64,000 bases of DNA from Tenodera sinensis. Its lineage: Eukaryota; Arthropoda; Insecta; Mantodea; Mantidae. The translations under genes were made by a program, and so were the position numbers. The stretch is taken from assembly GCA_030765045.1 (NCBI GenBank), contig CM060962.1, positions 209,361,636 through 209,425,635 of the forward strand. Reading direction: 5' to 3'. Each line of letters opens with the position of its first letter. Within the stretch, counting starts at the first letter, position 1. The notes under the pieces are model-generated. The model made no database searches. It was not told the DNA's origin and saw only the letters and a list, made by a program, of their open reading frames with translations. Positions 53,315-63,684 of the stretch are shown one piece after another.

Positions 53315-53400
53315 GGTAGGTGGGATTCGATCCTACGGAGTCACTCTGGGTCCACGCTAACGTGTTTTAACGCTCTCAGCTAACACTGACATTGTGTGTG
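53315..53400 (-). repeat. tRNA-like sequence, SINE head or tRNA pseudogene
   Basis: The minus strand reads GTTAGCTGAGAGCGTTAAAA (A-box-like) and then AGGATCGAATCCCACCTACC (B-box). No body of a known family follows, so this may be a lone SINE head. Confidence 0.45.
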
Positions 53401-54190
53401 TGTGTGTGGATTATTAAGCTTACTTTGGTAAGCAAAGAGCTCAACCAAGGGTTTCGGAGCGCAACTGCAACACCCGTGTCAACATTAGGCCAGTTGTGAT
53501 GTGCGATGTAGCGCGAGATGCAACATTTTAGGATAGAAAAGTTGGAAAGTTGTGGCAGCCTTGCACATCCGTCACTAATTGCTGTTTCACCCCATCAGGC
53601 CACAGAGGTCCCATTGCAGCATTAAATAAGTTGGCAATGTTTTGTTGGTTGCATTTTGGTAACAACACAGGCTGACTCGCTTCATTATCTTTCAACACGC
53701 CCATTATCATATTTCCCTGAACATCAGTTGTTTCGTCAATTGAGACCCAAATAGGACCCTCGTCGATTTCCAGACGAATTGAGTCGATTGTTTTCATATA
53801 TCGTTATTTCTGATTGTAGATTGGTCTGGCACAGTTTCATTTGTGTATGTTTGAAGAAACGCACAGACCACTGGATTTTTTAATTTCCAGATAGGGATAT
53901 GAGCACAGATGACTTGCAAACTGAGATTTCTGAGCTTGAGGTTCAGTGAATAACAGACATGGTGTTAGAAGCACGAGTCCGATGACGTGTTAAAAACATT
54001 GAGAACAAGACCTGGCCAAAAGTAGCTTTCCATCTGTGCGAAAACTGTTGAATTCTTCTGTGTAATGCACATAGAGAGGTTTTCTTCTTGAGTGTCTTGA
54101 AGTTAAATGTTGAGGTGACGCAAGACAAGTTATTGTTTAGTTTACATACGCTGACTAATTGACGCATTGTTGAGATGGCGTGACTTGGAC

Positions 54191-55066
54191 AGTGGCAAGG
54201 TGCGCGTCAGGTGACAAAGGAACGTGCAAACGGACAGCGAGATTCAACACAAAACATTTTTTACTGTCTCGCGCTTCTAGCACATACTTATTTTAAAGTG
54301 AATAAAATTGCAACTAAGCAAGGAAATATTAATAACGATGTCAAAATGTGTACTTAAGAGTAAAACATGTGATAATATGTACATTCAAATTTACATTTTT
54401 AGGCTTTGGTTTCCTGAAACTCCAACATATCACAAATTTATTATCTTAATGCTAATAGGGAAAAACATGTATTTGCACAATTCTCCGGGCCCCAGATATC
54501 ACGTTAGGGTAAAAGGGAGACGTATGCACTTTGTGGATTTCCTCTTACAATGTTGGCATTGTTTTGTGAGATTGCGCTGTAACGTATTACTTGGGGCAGA
54601 TAGCATTGCGGCTAACGGAATAGCTACGCGTGTTCTACGTAACCGTCGAGCGCTGCGATCGCTTCTTATCTTGTTTGTTAGAACAGCGAAATAATAGGAA
54701 CTTGGTGTATAGTTAGTTATAAAACACGAATAGATGATTTCTCGCGCCTGCCGATATATGATATATGATAAGTTGCTGTCCTGAAGATATGATTGTATTT
54801 GAAGCGTGTAAATGCACTGTCTCGCCTTGTTTGTGCTGGGCAGTTTCACATTGTTTCCGATACGCCTCATGGCTTTGCCAGGTAGGCATGTAAACACGAT
54901 ACAGCGCAATACTGAATGTCCGGACTAATAACCGCCAACATTTCTTCCAGGCAAGCGAAAGAGCAACTTTAGCGAACTCGGCAAGAAAAGGGGTTTGATT
55001 AAGGTTGAATTGCTATGTAATGCGCATTCCTTAGTTGTACATGGTTTACACGTAACTAACCACAAC
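54191..55066. other. Unassigned stretch
   Basis: Overlapping antiparallel open frames at 54308-54694 (+) and 54499-54909 (-) have no recognisable domain and similar composition, so neither is called. Confidence 0.35.
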
Positions 55067-55078
55067 CATAGCGCAACA

Positions 55079-55305
55079 GCCCGCCTCGGTAGCGTGATGG
55101 TTAGAGTGTCTGCCTCACGTTCAAGAGGTCGCGAGTTCGAATCTCGCTTAGGGGAAGTTATCCGGGTAAGGTTTTTTTCCGAGGTTTTCCCTACCCTGAG
55201 AAGACGAATGTCGGGTAACTTAAAGCTCCATGGACCTCGGGCTCATTTGAGCATCATTTCACCCATTTCATTCATTCGTCCGATATGACACAATGTTTGA
55301 GGACG

Positions 55306-55337
<32 letters not shown>

Positions 55338-55340
55338 CAA
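55079..55340 (+). repeat. tRNA-derived SINE, family S5, full length with 12-bp duplication
   Basis: Head GCCCGCCTCGGTAGCGTGAT, A-box and B-box (GAGTTCGAATCTCG) intact, body as at 16170-16408, poly-A of about 26 bp. The flanks CATAGCGCAACA at 55067-55078 and 55341-55352 are identical. The long A-tail and perfect duplication make it one of the youngest insertions in the window. Confidence 0.96.
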
Positions 55341-55458
55341 CATAGCGCAACATACCCAGGGCCTAAGCCACAAAGCAGAGGATGTTTTTTATAAGCAGAG
55401 AAGTGGAGCAGCGTAGCCGAAACATCAGTGAAGCTAGAACCCAATGATTGCCAACAAT

Positions 55459-55677
55459 GTGTATTTTTAGATGTGGCGAATGACTGGAGGTTGGGCGGTG
55501 GTTTATGGTCGAGTTCTCTTTTGTATTTATAAGACCATAAGTGTGTCAGGTTAGTATTTCTCCGACTTCCATGTGCGTGGCAGTGCATTATCAGCAGTCT
55601 CTTGTTTATTTCAAGTAGAAAGCAGACGTTACATGACGTCACTTGCAAGGTCATTCGCCACGTCTAAAAATGACACC
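55459..55677. mobile_element. MITE with GGCGAATGACC inverted ends, copy 2
   Basis: The left end TATTTTTAGATGTGGCGAAT-GAC and right end in reverse CATTTTTAGACGTGGCGAAT-GACC. The interior matches the reverse strand of 40171-40439 ('GTGGTTTATGGTCGAGTTC', 'AAGTGTGTCAGGTTAGTATT') over most of its left half, then differs. Confidence 0.85.
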
Positions 55678-55961
55678 AGTAATCGTCATTAACTCAGGAT
55701 ACTATGCACGTACCCTGCAATCCTTTCCCGCCGCCATACTGTACTGCCTTACCATACGCCGCGCTATGGAACCTTTATCAAGTGGAAAAACCGTGATGTA
55801 TGAACCAGGGAGATGTTAGTTGGCGTTTTCGGTTTCATCGTGAGGAAAGCTCAGCAACATACAATTATGGAACACATAACTTTGTTATATCCGATTGTTA
55901 GTTCATTTGCTTGTTTCATGCTTTGTTTGTGAATTGAATAAAGTGTGTTTTATTGTAGTTA

Positions 55962-56470
55962 CAGTCTGATTTTTAAAAGAAGATACATGATGACGGATGT
56001 GAGCTTCTCCACGTGGGGAGTTGGAGTGTTGTCAAGAAGCAGATAGCAGATAACCCTCAATACTAGAGACATAAACAAACATTCGTGTTTATCTCACGGC
56101 AGCGAAAACATGCACTTGTAATCTATATAAACCTACTATCAAAACAAATCTAGCCTGGCTGTGCAGTGTAACACCACGACTGGAAGCTGATCTTTCCCTT
56201 TGGTCATGAATCCCCGGTCTACCTCTACGTCCACCATCTCTTACTTTCACAATTAGGTATTTTAATATAAAAGTTTTAACAAAGTAGGCTAACAATACAC
56301 GTCCAAACAATCTCGGTTCCCTACACACAACTAGCGATAACTGACCTGAGGAGTCAATTATTTATCAGTGTGATTAATGTGGTAACCTTTGTTTACATTC
56401 CCCTCTTATCCTTTACCCTCCCCTCCTTGCTTGACACCTCTCATTGTAGCTCCTTTTAAAAATCAGACTG
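55962..56470. mobile_element. Tc1/mariner-type MITE with TA duplication
   Basis: The left end CAGTCTGATTTTTAAAAG is repeated in inverse at the right end (CTTTTAAAAATCAGACTG), perfect over 18 bp. Each end is followed outward by TA (55960-55961, 56471-56472). TA target plus CAGT ends point to the Tc1/mariner/pogo group. At 509 bp it is non-autonomous. A 79-codon minus-strand frame (56089-56328) has a basic GRRGRPG string reminiscent of the GRP linker after the HTH in such transposases, but this is weak. Confidence 0.85.
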
Positions 56471-56472
56471 TA

Positions 56473-57135
56473 AATGTTAGCTTATATGCTTCAAACCAAA
56501 CTTTGAGATGTCCAAATTGCTTTAGTGACAGAATCTCTTAATTGCTGATGTGACTTTCCAGTATTTATCAACTGCAAAGAACACAGTTATTGACTGTTTG
56601 CTAAGATATAGCAAGTAGTTTATAAATACTAAAAGGGAAACTCAACTGACAGAACAAACATTTTTATCTATCACGGGTGACAGTGTGCAATAATTTTGCC
56701 TCTGAATAACTATAGGTTCGAAATTAAATGGAAATACATGAACTGTTGAATTTGTGTTTGTAAATCTTATCAGAATTAGTTTCTTACAAAAAGCTTTCAG
56801 GCATTATTATTTGGAGCCTATTTCAAACACACTTAGTTCATAAGGAAATTCGTACAGAATCCAGCAGCACTTATTAATGACAATTGGCGTAAGAAATGAC
56901 TTGGTTGGAATGGAATGGTTTGAAGATTTTACCACTTAAATTACCAACCACATTGAAACACCTCAGTTTTACTTCATCATCCTCCAGTGAACTTGCAAAT
57001 GGCTGCATACACATAACTGGTTGGATTTTTCTTGTTTTCACGGACTATTCCATCAAAAGGGACTTAGCATTTGCAAAGAATTTGTCACATTTCATTATCA
57101 CCTCCTCTGCTTAAGTTATGATCAGGTTAGAGAAT
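56473..57135. other. Unassigned stretch
   Basis: Could contain the 3' end of the hAT-like remnant that begins at 57.7 kb, but no motif is readable. Confidence 0.3.
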
Positions 57136-57144
57136 ATAGCTGCA

Positions 57145-57199
57145 GTTTTTTTTTTTTTTTTTTGAATTAACGTCCTCCTACATTGTGTCATATCGGACG
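57145..57199 (-). repeat. Severely truncated S5 SINE with 9-bp duplication
   Basis: Only the poly-A and the last 38 bp of S5 ('CGTCCGATATGACACAATGT', 'AGGACGTTAATTC' in reverse) remain, yet a perfect ATAGCTGCA duplication (57136-57144, 57200-57208) brackets it. Confidence 0.93.
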
Positions 57200-57289
57200 A
57201 TAGCTGCACTGTGCTATAGATGCACAAAGGCTTACATAATTTGACACAACCAAGCCGTCATTCAAATGTCAAATATGGCTGATTCTTCC

Positions 57290-57700
57290 TTCTGTGAACT
57301 ATCTAATGCTGAAATAGATGAAATAATTCAAAGAGAGAAACCTCAGAACACAACAGGAAATATGTTTGGAATCAGTTTGACAAATTTTGTATTGAGCGAA
57401 ATGATAAATTAACAGTATGAAAAAATAGAGGTAGCAGTGACTCAACATTTTTGGGAAGACATTCTGATGCAGCACTAACAACCAAATTAAGAGAATGGCA
57501 AATACAACCAAAAGCAACAATTTCATCTTTTTCCTGTAGAAAATGAAATACATTAGAATTGTGTTCGCCCATCATTACAATGGCATTATTGCCACAGTAA
57601 CCAACAATGTTTTCAGTGCAGACTCTTAATGAAGTAATATTTTCATTTAATGCTGAAACTTCCAAGGTTAATCCTTTAATTTCCAAAGGATTTCCTCATT
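57290..57700 (-). pseudogene. hAT-like transposase fragment
   Basis: The minus-strand frame 57686-57372 reads LNENITSLRVCTENIVGYCG, NNAIVMMGEHNSNVFHFLQE and AFGCICHSLNLVVSAASECL then PKNVESLL. This is the central block of hAT-like transposases (nivGfcaDNasvMmGxhnsv...lkxxxPxifxlgCxCHSlnLcxsxAxxxLPxxvExl). The expected catalytic Asp of 'aDNa' is now Asn (GNNA). The C-terminal continuation is broken by frameshifts. A different hAT lineage from 52400-54190. Confidence 0.78.
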
Positions 57701-58649
57701 CCTTTTGAGTTAAACAATACCCACACCGAGGGAAAAATTGCTTAATCTATCAACATTGGATTGGAGCATCAATATGATAACCTTGTAGGCCGTGCCAGTG
57801 GACACTGATGTATGTATGCCTGCTTAAGAGGTTAGTACTTACAATACATCCTTTAATTTGTGAAATAGTCTTACTAAATACAACTCGTGTTAGTCAAATT
57901 CTCTAGATAAATTGATGTACAGTCCAGGCACAATCGAGCAAGGCTATAGGCTTTGAACTGTTACATTCAACACTAGCTGCTACTTCATTCTCATTAGAGT
58001 CAAATGGACATCTGAGAACTGATTCTCAAACACTTCATATTGGTCAAAGTCGATAGTACTATTTGGCTAGCAGTAGTGCTCTTTGTCCATTTGAAAATAA
58101 GAACCAAAATGGCTGAGGCCTATGTTAAATAAAAACCTCTAAAACATACCATGTGAAATTTGGTTTAAAAATTAATGGCAATTTCACATTTTCACACCAT
58201 ATACCTCTGTAAGAATAATCCTTGTAACAGATAACGTTAAGACAATGCATATTATCATTGTAAAAATATATTACATAAATTATCATAGAAGTTGTGGTTC
58301 AATGGTTGAAGTGATGCAGAAACCCAAGTTATTCAGTGTGAAATATATGAAAATTATTGAAATCTGTTTTTTGCTAGCATAAATCCAATACTTACAAAAT
58401 GGAAATTGTTGCATATGGAAAGCAGTAAAGCTCCAAAATGTTACAGAAATCTTCAGAAATATAATACAGCATCTCCCGGGTTATACTTTACATTAAGTAA
58501 CATACACTATTCTATGTAACAACAGTTTTTCTTGTGTGTTCATGATTCGTAAAATATAATGTATTATCTACACATATATATTTTTTGCATAGTTATTTTT
58601 TAACTTTAAGCTCATTTTCAATGGAATTGCCCAAAAATAACAAACGCCC
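57701..58649. other. Unassigned, possibly the 3' end of the CR1-like LINE
   Basis: No motif readable. If the CR1-like element is full length its RT C-terminus and 3' UTR should lie here on the minus strand. Confidence 0.3.
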
Positions 58650-60560
58650 AAGTATAGAACCATCTGGTACACTTTTAGTATGACATGTGGTTCAGACTCG
58701 TTACCATTTATTTTGGCTTTCTATGTTCTGTTTATTAAGTAAGATCTGAACCATTTTATGGAGATGCCACTGACACTAACTTTTGCTGCAAGATGTGATC
58801 TATATTGTCAAATGCCTTAGCAAAACCCTCCTAATGGTATTTCTGTTGTATCCAGGGCTGTTATTACTTCAAAAGTTAGCATGTTTGTAGCATTTCCAGT
58901 TGACAATGTTTTTTCTAAGTCAAAGTGGGATGATGAGAGAATGTTGTTTAACTCCATGTAGCTTTCTCCATTACTTCAGAAAAGACTGTGAAGAGTGAGA
59001 TGGGCCTATTATTGTTTCCTTTTGTATACAGGCTTGACAATTGTGTGTTTTATTTCTTGGGTGGAAGTATGAAAGAGAATGATTGCACATATGACTAAGA
59101 GGCTGACTCAACTCTGATAGGCAATATTTTAACCATTTAGTGCTTATCTCATACCAACCATTAGAGGTTTTCCTTTTTAATGAGGTAATAATCTTTTCTA
59201 TCTCTCTGGGCGTATATTTCACACCTTTAATTTTATTATTGCATTCATCAATTGCTAGTGAGTAATGCCTTGCTTTCTTACACTTCAAAATTTGTCTTGG
59301 GGCCCAAATGACGTAGTTGTTGATGGGCCCTTAAACTCCACTTACTTATGCCTTCTTTTCGCTTCATTAATTACTCTGTGATTTAACGTTTGGGTCATTA
59401 CTTGTGTGAGTCATGCCTTCTGTTTGCTTCATTAATTACACTGTGATTTAATGTTTGACTCATTACTTGTGCAATATAGTAAGAAGAGACTTCTTTTATT
59501 TGCACAGGACTTCCTTATACCTGAGGTAATTCTAGGATTGACTTTAGTTATCTGTGATGAATTTGTTTTCTTAGGGAAAACAGCTTCAGATCATAAAAGC
59601 ACAATTTTGAGCAATCCATCAAATTTATCACTTACTTGAATCTTGGCATAGACATAAGCCCATTTTTCATTTTTTAATATTAGTTTAGATTTATTGATAT
59701 GCTCATCACTAATTATTCTTGTTGTAATTTTAGTCCTATTATCAGTATGTTTGTTTACTATGGCAGCATGGTGATGTCATGCCAATGTATAATTTTTTCT
59801 CAGTGTAGAAAAATATTATCTGTAGCCGTTGCAGTGTTCATATGCATTCTGGTCGGAAAGTGAACCACATATTTCAAGTTGAAATGCATGTATAGCTGTC
59901 GCAAAATTCAATGGCGGCTGGCTCAACACAAAATCCAATCACAGGCTTGCCACGTCTTGCAGTACATTACAGTTAAACACACTGTGAAGTCATGCGTACA
60001 GCCAGTGATTTAAACATCATTTGCACCCACAGAGAATAGTAATAGTCAACCATCAGTTACCTTTCAATTTTGTGGCTACTGTAGCAAGGAGGTGCAGTTA
60101 GTCTTTTCGCTGTCAGTAAGTTAACATTAAAATTGCAGCATACTACTATTTTAGCATTTTCAATGTAAATGTTTGAGATGGTTCTTTCTAATCTGTTTAA
60201 ACGCTTGGAAGTTTCCTGTGGGACCTCTATATACTGCTCAAATGATATACTTATCCCAACCAAATTCTTTTTCCTCAACAAGAGATGCAACATTTATGCT
60301 GATGAACTTCATTGTGCTTTTGGTCAATATACTCACTCCTCCACAATTGATGTACTTCTACAAAAACTCGAAATTCACATTTGTTAGCTCTGCTTTTGTC
60401 ATGTGGTGCTCTGTTATGCAAAATACTGTGATGTCATTATTTAAATGTTGATTATGTATACTTAACTTGCTTACTTTATTCTTTAGCTCTCTTATGTTTC
60501 GACGATATAAGCCAAATGGACTTTTTTATATAGGAGGGGAGGCATCAGCATTCACATATG
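58650..60560 (-). pseudogene. CR1-like LINE ORF2: endonuclease and reverse transcriptase, decayed
   Basis: The minus strand shows APE-type endonuclease blocks: DITVFCITEHHM (about 60440-60405; cf. DIlcLTEhHm), YINCGGVSILTKS (about 60340), VYRGPTGNFQAF (about 60240), and PTRMHMNTATATDNIFLH (about 59855-59800; cf. PTRvtxxSatxIDNIfTN). The RT N-terminal region follows (frame 59288-58971): YTPREIEKIITSLKRKTSNG then KWLKYCLSELSQPLSHMCNH (cf. eIxkiIksLKxKxSxGxDeIStkxlK...iepLxxixNxSl). Then AKAFDNIDHILQQKL (about 58800; cf. DlsKAFDxvdHxiLlxKL, with the first catalytic Asp region shifted). Stops and frameshifts are frequent. A 65-bp tandem duplication (59346-59475) falls between the endonuclease and RT. 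The YADD box was not found. Confidence 0.82.
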
Positions 60561-60599
60561 AAATAAATTTGATGCGTGTGGGCCACCTTGTTACTTCTT

Positions 60600-61480
60600 T
60601 CTAAAAATGAGGTCTGGCACCAACAATGACAGGAACATGCCTTTCATGATTATTACATTTCAATTCCTCTGCCAAAAGACATGCAAGTGTCCTCTTGCCT
60701 AAGAAGTTGAGAGCAGCCCATGGTGTGTGAAATGTCTCGCTGGAAGCTGAATGGCTGTACTCCTCTTTAACTCAGGCTATCAGATGAGAAGTGCTGGCTT
60801 ATCGTGTCTCTGAAATGGCTCAACAAATTTAATATTAGCAATGTGGTTGAGATCCTCCTTCACAGAATACCCATAATCAGCATTAATGCTGTTGCCACAA
60901 TGTGATCATCCTTAGTGAGACAGACAGGCAGACAGACACTTATGAGGCGAGAGATGTACCACAGTAGGACAGACTCTGAAGATCTGAGGTGGCTGATTCC
61001 ACCCTGGAAGTTATCCCAGATGTCCTCCTTTAGCAACCGTTGGTCACTGCCCAACACCAGCACTCCCTTCTTGTTCACCTTCCCACTGTCCACTGTAACA
61101 TGAGGCTCTGCTGCTTTCTCCAACTCTGAAACAGACATATCTTTCAAAACAGGAAATCTGTTAGTAATATCAACTACCTTCTATGATTACCAGAGACTTC
61201 AATCATCTGCTCCCTTGTTGCGTGACTTCATCAGGGTAGTTACCGTCAGCATCTGTTTCTCTTACCTTTAGCATCCGGATATCATCAATAGTTAAATTTC
61301 AGGATCTTTGCTACATAATTTACAAAACCAGTCACCATCTGGAATTGTCCTCTTCTTTACTGCCATACAGATGAAGTAGTACCACGAATGACATCCATCA
61401 CATTGAAGTCCCTGCAGTATTTGCTTATGACAGTTACCACATAATTCTTCCATTCTGCAAAACAAATAAGACCACAGCAC
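60600..61480 (-). pseudogene. CR1-like LINE ORF1: PHD finger plus SGNH hydrolase-like domain
   Basis: Minus strand from about 61450: MEELCGNCHKQILQGLQCDG then CHSWYYFICMAV...DWFCKLC, a PHD finger (CxxC, CDxC, W, CxxC). The His expected in W-Y-H-F-I-C is Tyr, so one zinc ligand is lost. After a broken stretch, a frame (61147-60860) reads VNKKGVLVLGSDQRLLKEDI and LTKDDHIVATALMLIMGI, then ETFHTPWAALNFLGKRTLAC and LLAEELK (about 60740-60680). The last block carries the conserved His-x-N...GK of SGNH esterases; the GDS block reads GSD and the GGTND block is unrecognisable. PHD plus esterase ORF1 is known for CR1-type LINEs. It lies directly upstream of ORF2 on the same strand. Confidence 0.75.
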
Positions 61481-61639
61481 ACAGTTAAAAACAACAAGAA
61501 ACTACTGTGCATCTATTTACTTACATAGGAACGCCCAAAACAAACATTCAAACAACAACAAAAATGACAGTTGATTCAATATAGCCATCTTAGTGGTGAT
61601 TATGGATTACGTCAGAATAACTACTTCATTTTCAAGTAA

Positions 61640-62680
61640 CTATTGTTACTAATAATAAATGGGCTCCAATAAACTTAATACTAGCTGATAAAACAAATAT
61701 AATATGGCTAAATATATAGCAATAACCACCACCAGTAAGAGCTGCCAACTGAGAAACATCCCAATTCTCAGAGTAGTTGTCCTTTGAGTCAAGCAGCTTT
61801 TTGGTGATCCAATCCTGAATTTTGTAGGCATGGACTCTCAAGGAGTGGTTTACCATTGCCTTAATAACTTTCAGCCATTCCTTCCCATACCACACTGCTG
61901 CTTTCAGTCTTGGCCGTGACATTTGAGTCTGGTATCTTGTTTAGCCTTATCAAGCCAGTGTATTCTTGGTTTCCCTCACTTTCTTGATCTCTCCACTAGT
62001 CTTAGCATATCTTGCTCAGTGAGCAATTCACCCTCATTGTATGTCCAAAATGTTTCAACTTCCTCCAGCAAATGAGCAAGTTTTCTTTCCAGTACTGATC
62101 TGTTATTTTGTCGCCCAAGGAATTCTGAGCAGTCTTCTCCATTTCCATAGTGCAAGAGCATTGATTTTTCTTCAGTGTCTTCCACTGTGGTCCAGCTTTC
62201 ATTGCCATAGGTGACTGCAGGAGCTACCAATGTTTCTACCATTTTTATTTTAGTTTGTGTCCTATCATCTCTCTTTCATGTATTTCTGTAATTTTGTCAG
62301 CTGTTTATCCCATTGCTATCCTCATAATTTCCTTTTGGCTGACACATCTTTAGCAGTTGTGGAGCCTAGAAATGTGTAACCATTTGTGATTTCTATCTTG
62401 ATTCCATCTAATTGCACTGCTGTGGTATTTTTCAAGATGAGCATCAGGCCAGCTTTTCCACTTTTGTCTTTTAGATTTTTTGGCAATATTTTCATGTCTT
62501 TTTTCTGATAGTATTGTAGTGTCAACTGCATATCTGAAATTATTTGTGTTTCTGCCACATATTATTCCTGGAATTGTGCTGACGGAACATGAAAGCTGGT
62601 TTATGAGCTGATGGCTTGACCTAGTATGTTTTGTCATTTTCATAAACTCCTGATTAAGCCACACAGTCTTGTAAGATATG
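61640..62680 (-). pseudogene. RTE-like (endonuclease-reverse transcriptase) LINE fragment
   Basis: The minus-strand frame 62664-62350 reads PGIICGRNTNNFRYAVDTTI, the RT catalytic region (IxxGRxInNlRYADDTtL) with the first Asp of YADD replaced by Val. Overlapping frames continue EITNGYTFLGSTTAKD (62322-62558; cf. dFxfLGSkIt.DG), TLVAPAVTYGNESWTTVEDT (61976-62242; cf. lv.pvatYGsEsWTlkk), FLGRQNNRSVLERK, and MSRPRLKAAVWYGKEWLKVI near the end (cf. LraavxdRxeWrxfi). Together they give the last 300 residues of ORF2 with at least four frameshifts. Its 3' end abuts the CR1-like ORF1 start at about 61.5 kb. Confidence 0.85.
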
Positions 62681-63684
62681 CGACAGCATTTGACATTCTA
62701 TGCATTGGCTTTATGAGTATGGTGCACAAACTTTTGTAGGCCATTTTTTAATCAAATTCTCTGACGTTTAGTGATGTTATGAGCATAGTCCTGTAAATCA
62801 CAAATAAAGTTTGTTGCTTATTCTTCTTTTTTAAGATGTATAAAAATTTATTATATTGAAATGTTTAACCTCAGTGTTTTGGTTAAATAAATGTAAGGCT
62901 TAGTTTCAGCTTTTGAATATGTAATTGCATTGTGAATATCACATCATGAAAGAATGAGTCTGAAATTGAGCAAAAGTTTTCACAATACATAACTTTGTAA
63001 AAGATGTACTACTTTACTTAGCATGCACTTGGTTCCATATATGCCATCCCTACAGCTTCATTGGGCATTTTACCAACCTTCTCAGCTGGTTATGTGGAGC
63101 ATTCTGCCTTTGTTGTTAGACCAAGCAGTAGTGTATGGTGTTAGGAAACCTAGGACTATATTTTTAAGTGAAAATTACATTTTTGGGTTTTGAATTATAT
63201 CATTATAGACATCTGTGAATCATTTTGGCCAAGCTCCATTTTTCCAAGTCCAGCGACATGTTTGTCACCCTTGCGCTTCGTTTTAACCAGATTGGGATGC
63301 GCCACACTGGTGCTGTTCTTTTCTCTCAGTTTTGCATTTTGTATGAGATTAATTCCTTACATTTCACTTTTACTCTGATTTGTATGTAAATTTGCATTCA
63401 TAATCTCAAATGTGTTATCACAGATTCAAATATGCATTTGATGATCGCTTTATTCATTGGCTCTCAAAAAATAATTATACTGAAAAGAAAAGAAATTTCT
63501 AGACCAAGAACGTCATAAAAACAAAAATGTATTTCTCCTCAAGTAATAACATCAGTCAAATACTTTAATTTAGTTTAGAAAATGCCGCTAGTATACTTTT
63601 CCGAAAAAATATAAAAGTGGTTTTTTAAAAAAATGCATCTTTTTCACTATGTAGAAGTACTTAATTCTATTATCTGAGAAACTT
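62681..63684. other. Unassigned AT-rich stretch
   Basis: Nothing recognised. Confidence 0.4.

Larger units (their letters stand above)
52400..54190 (-). pseudogene. hAT-like transposase (BED/DUF659-type group), decayed, with SINE insertion
   Basis: The minus strand gives, in order: IPIWKLKNPVVCAFLQTYTN then ETVPDQSTIRNND (about 53930-53810); an open frame 53797-53528 with IDEGPIWVSIDETTDVQGNM (SIDETTD carries the first catalytic Asp) and MGPLWPDGVKQQLVTDVQG; DKFKELFLSFHSLLNQ (about 53060); then, beyond the SINE, PQPILMRWVSWNDAVGYYAK and KQVLQHFDSQDGVSVEAAKQ; and last TYAPITSCEVERSFRQHKA (about 52440). This is the full order of a hAT-like transposase of the CGGBP1-related group, from just after the BED finger to the dimerisation motif. 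Several frameshifts and stops, and extra DNA at 53100-53500, make it dead. The ERSF motif is intact, unlike at 37.3 and 19.1 kb. Confidence 0.85.

Noticed and set aside
54308..54909. Two overlapping antiparallel frames of 128 and 136 codons
   Set aside because: Neither shows a domain, splice context or similarity to anything else here, and one is the shadow of the other.
7290..55160. tRNA-like sequences with good A- and B-boxes as true tRNA genes
   Set aside because: Each is joined to a repeated non-tRNA body or bracketed by a target duplication, and acceptor stems do not close, so they are SINE heads.
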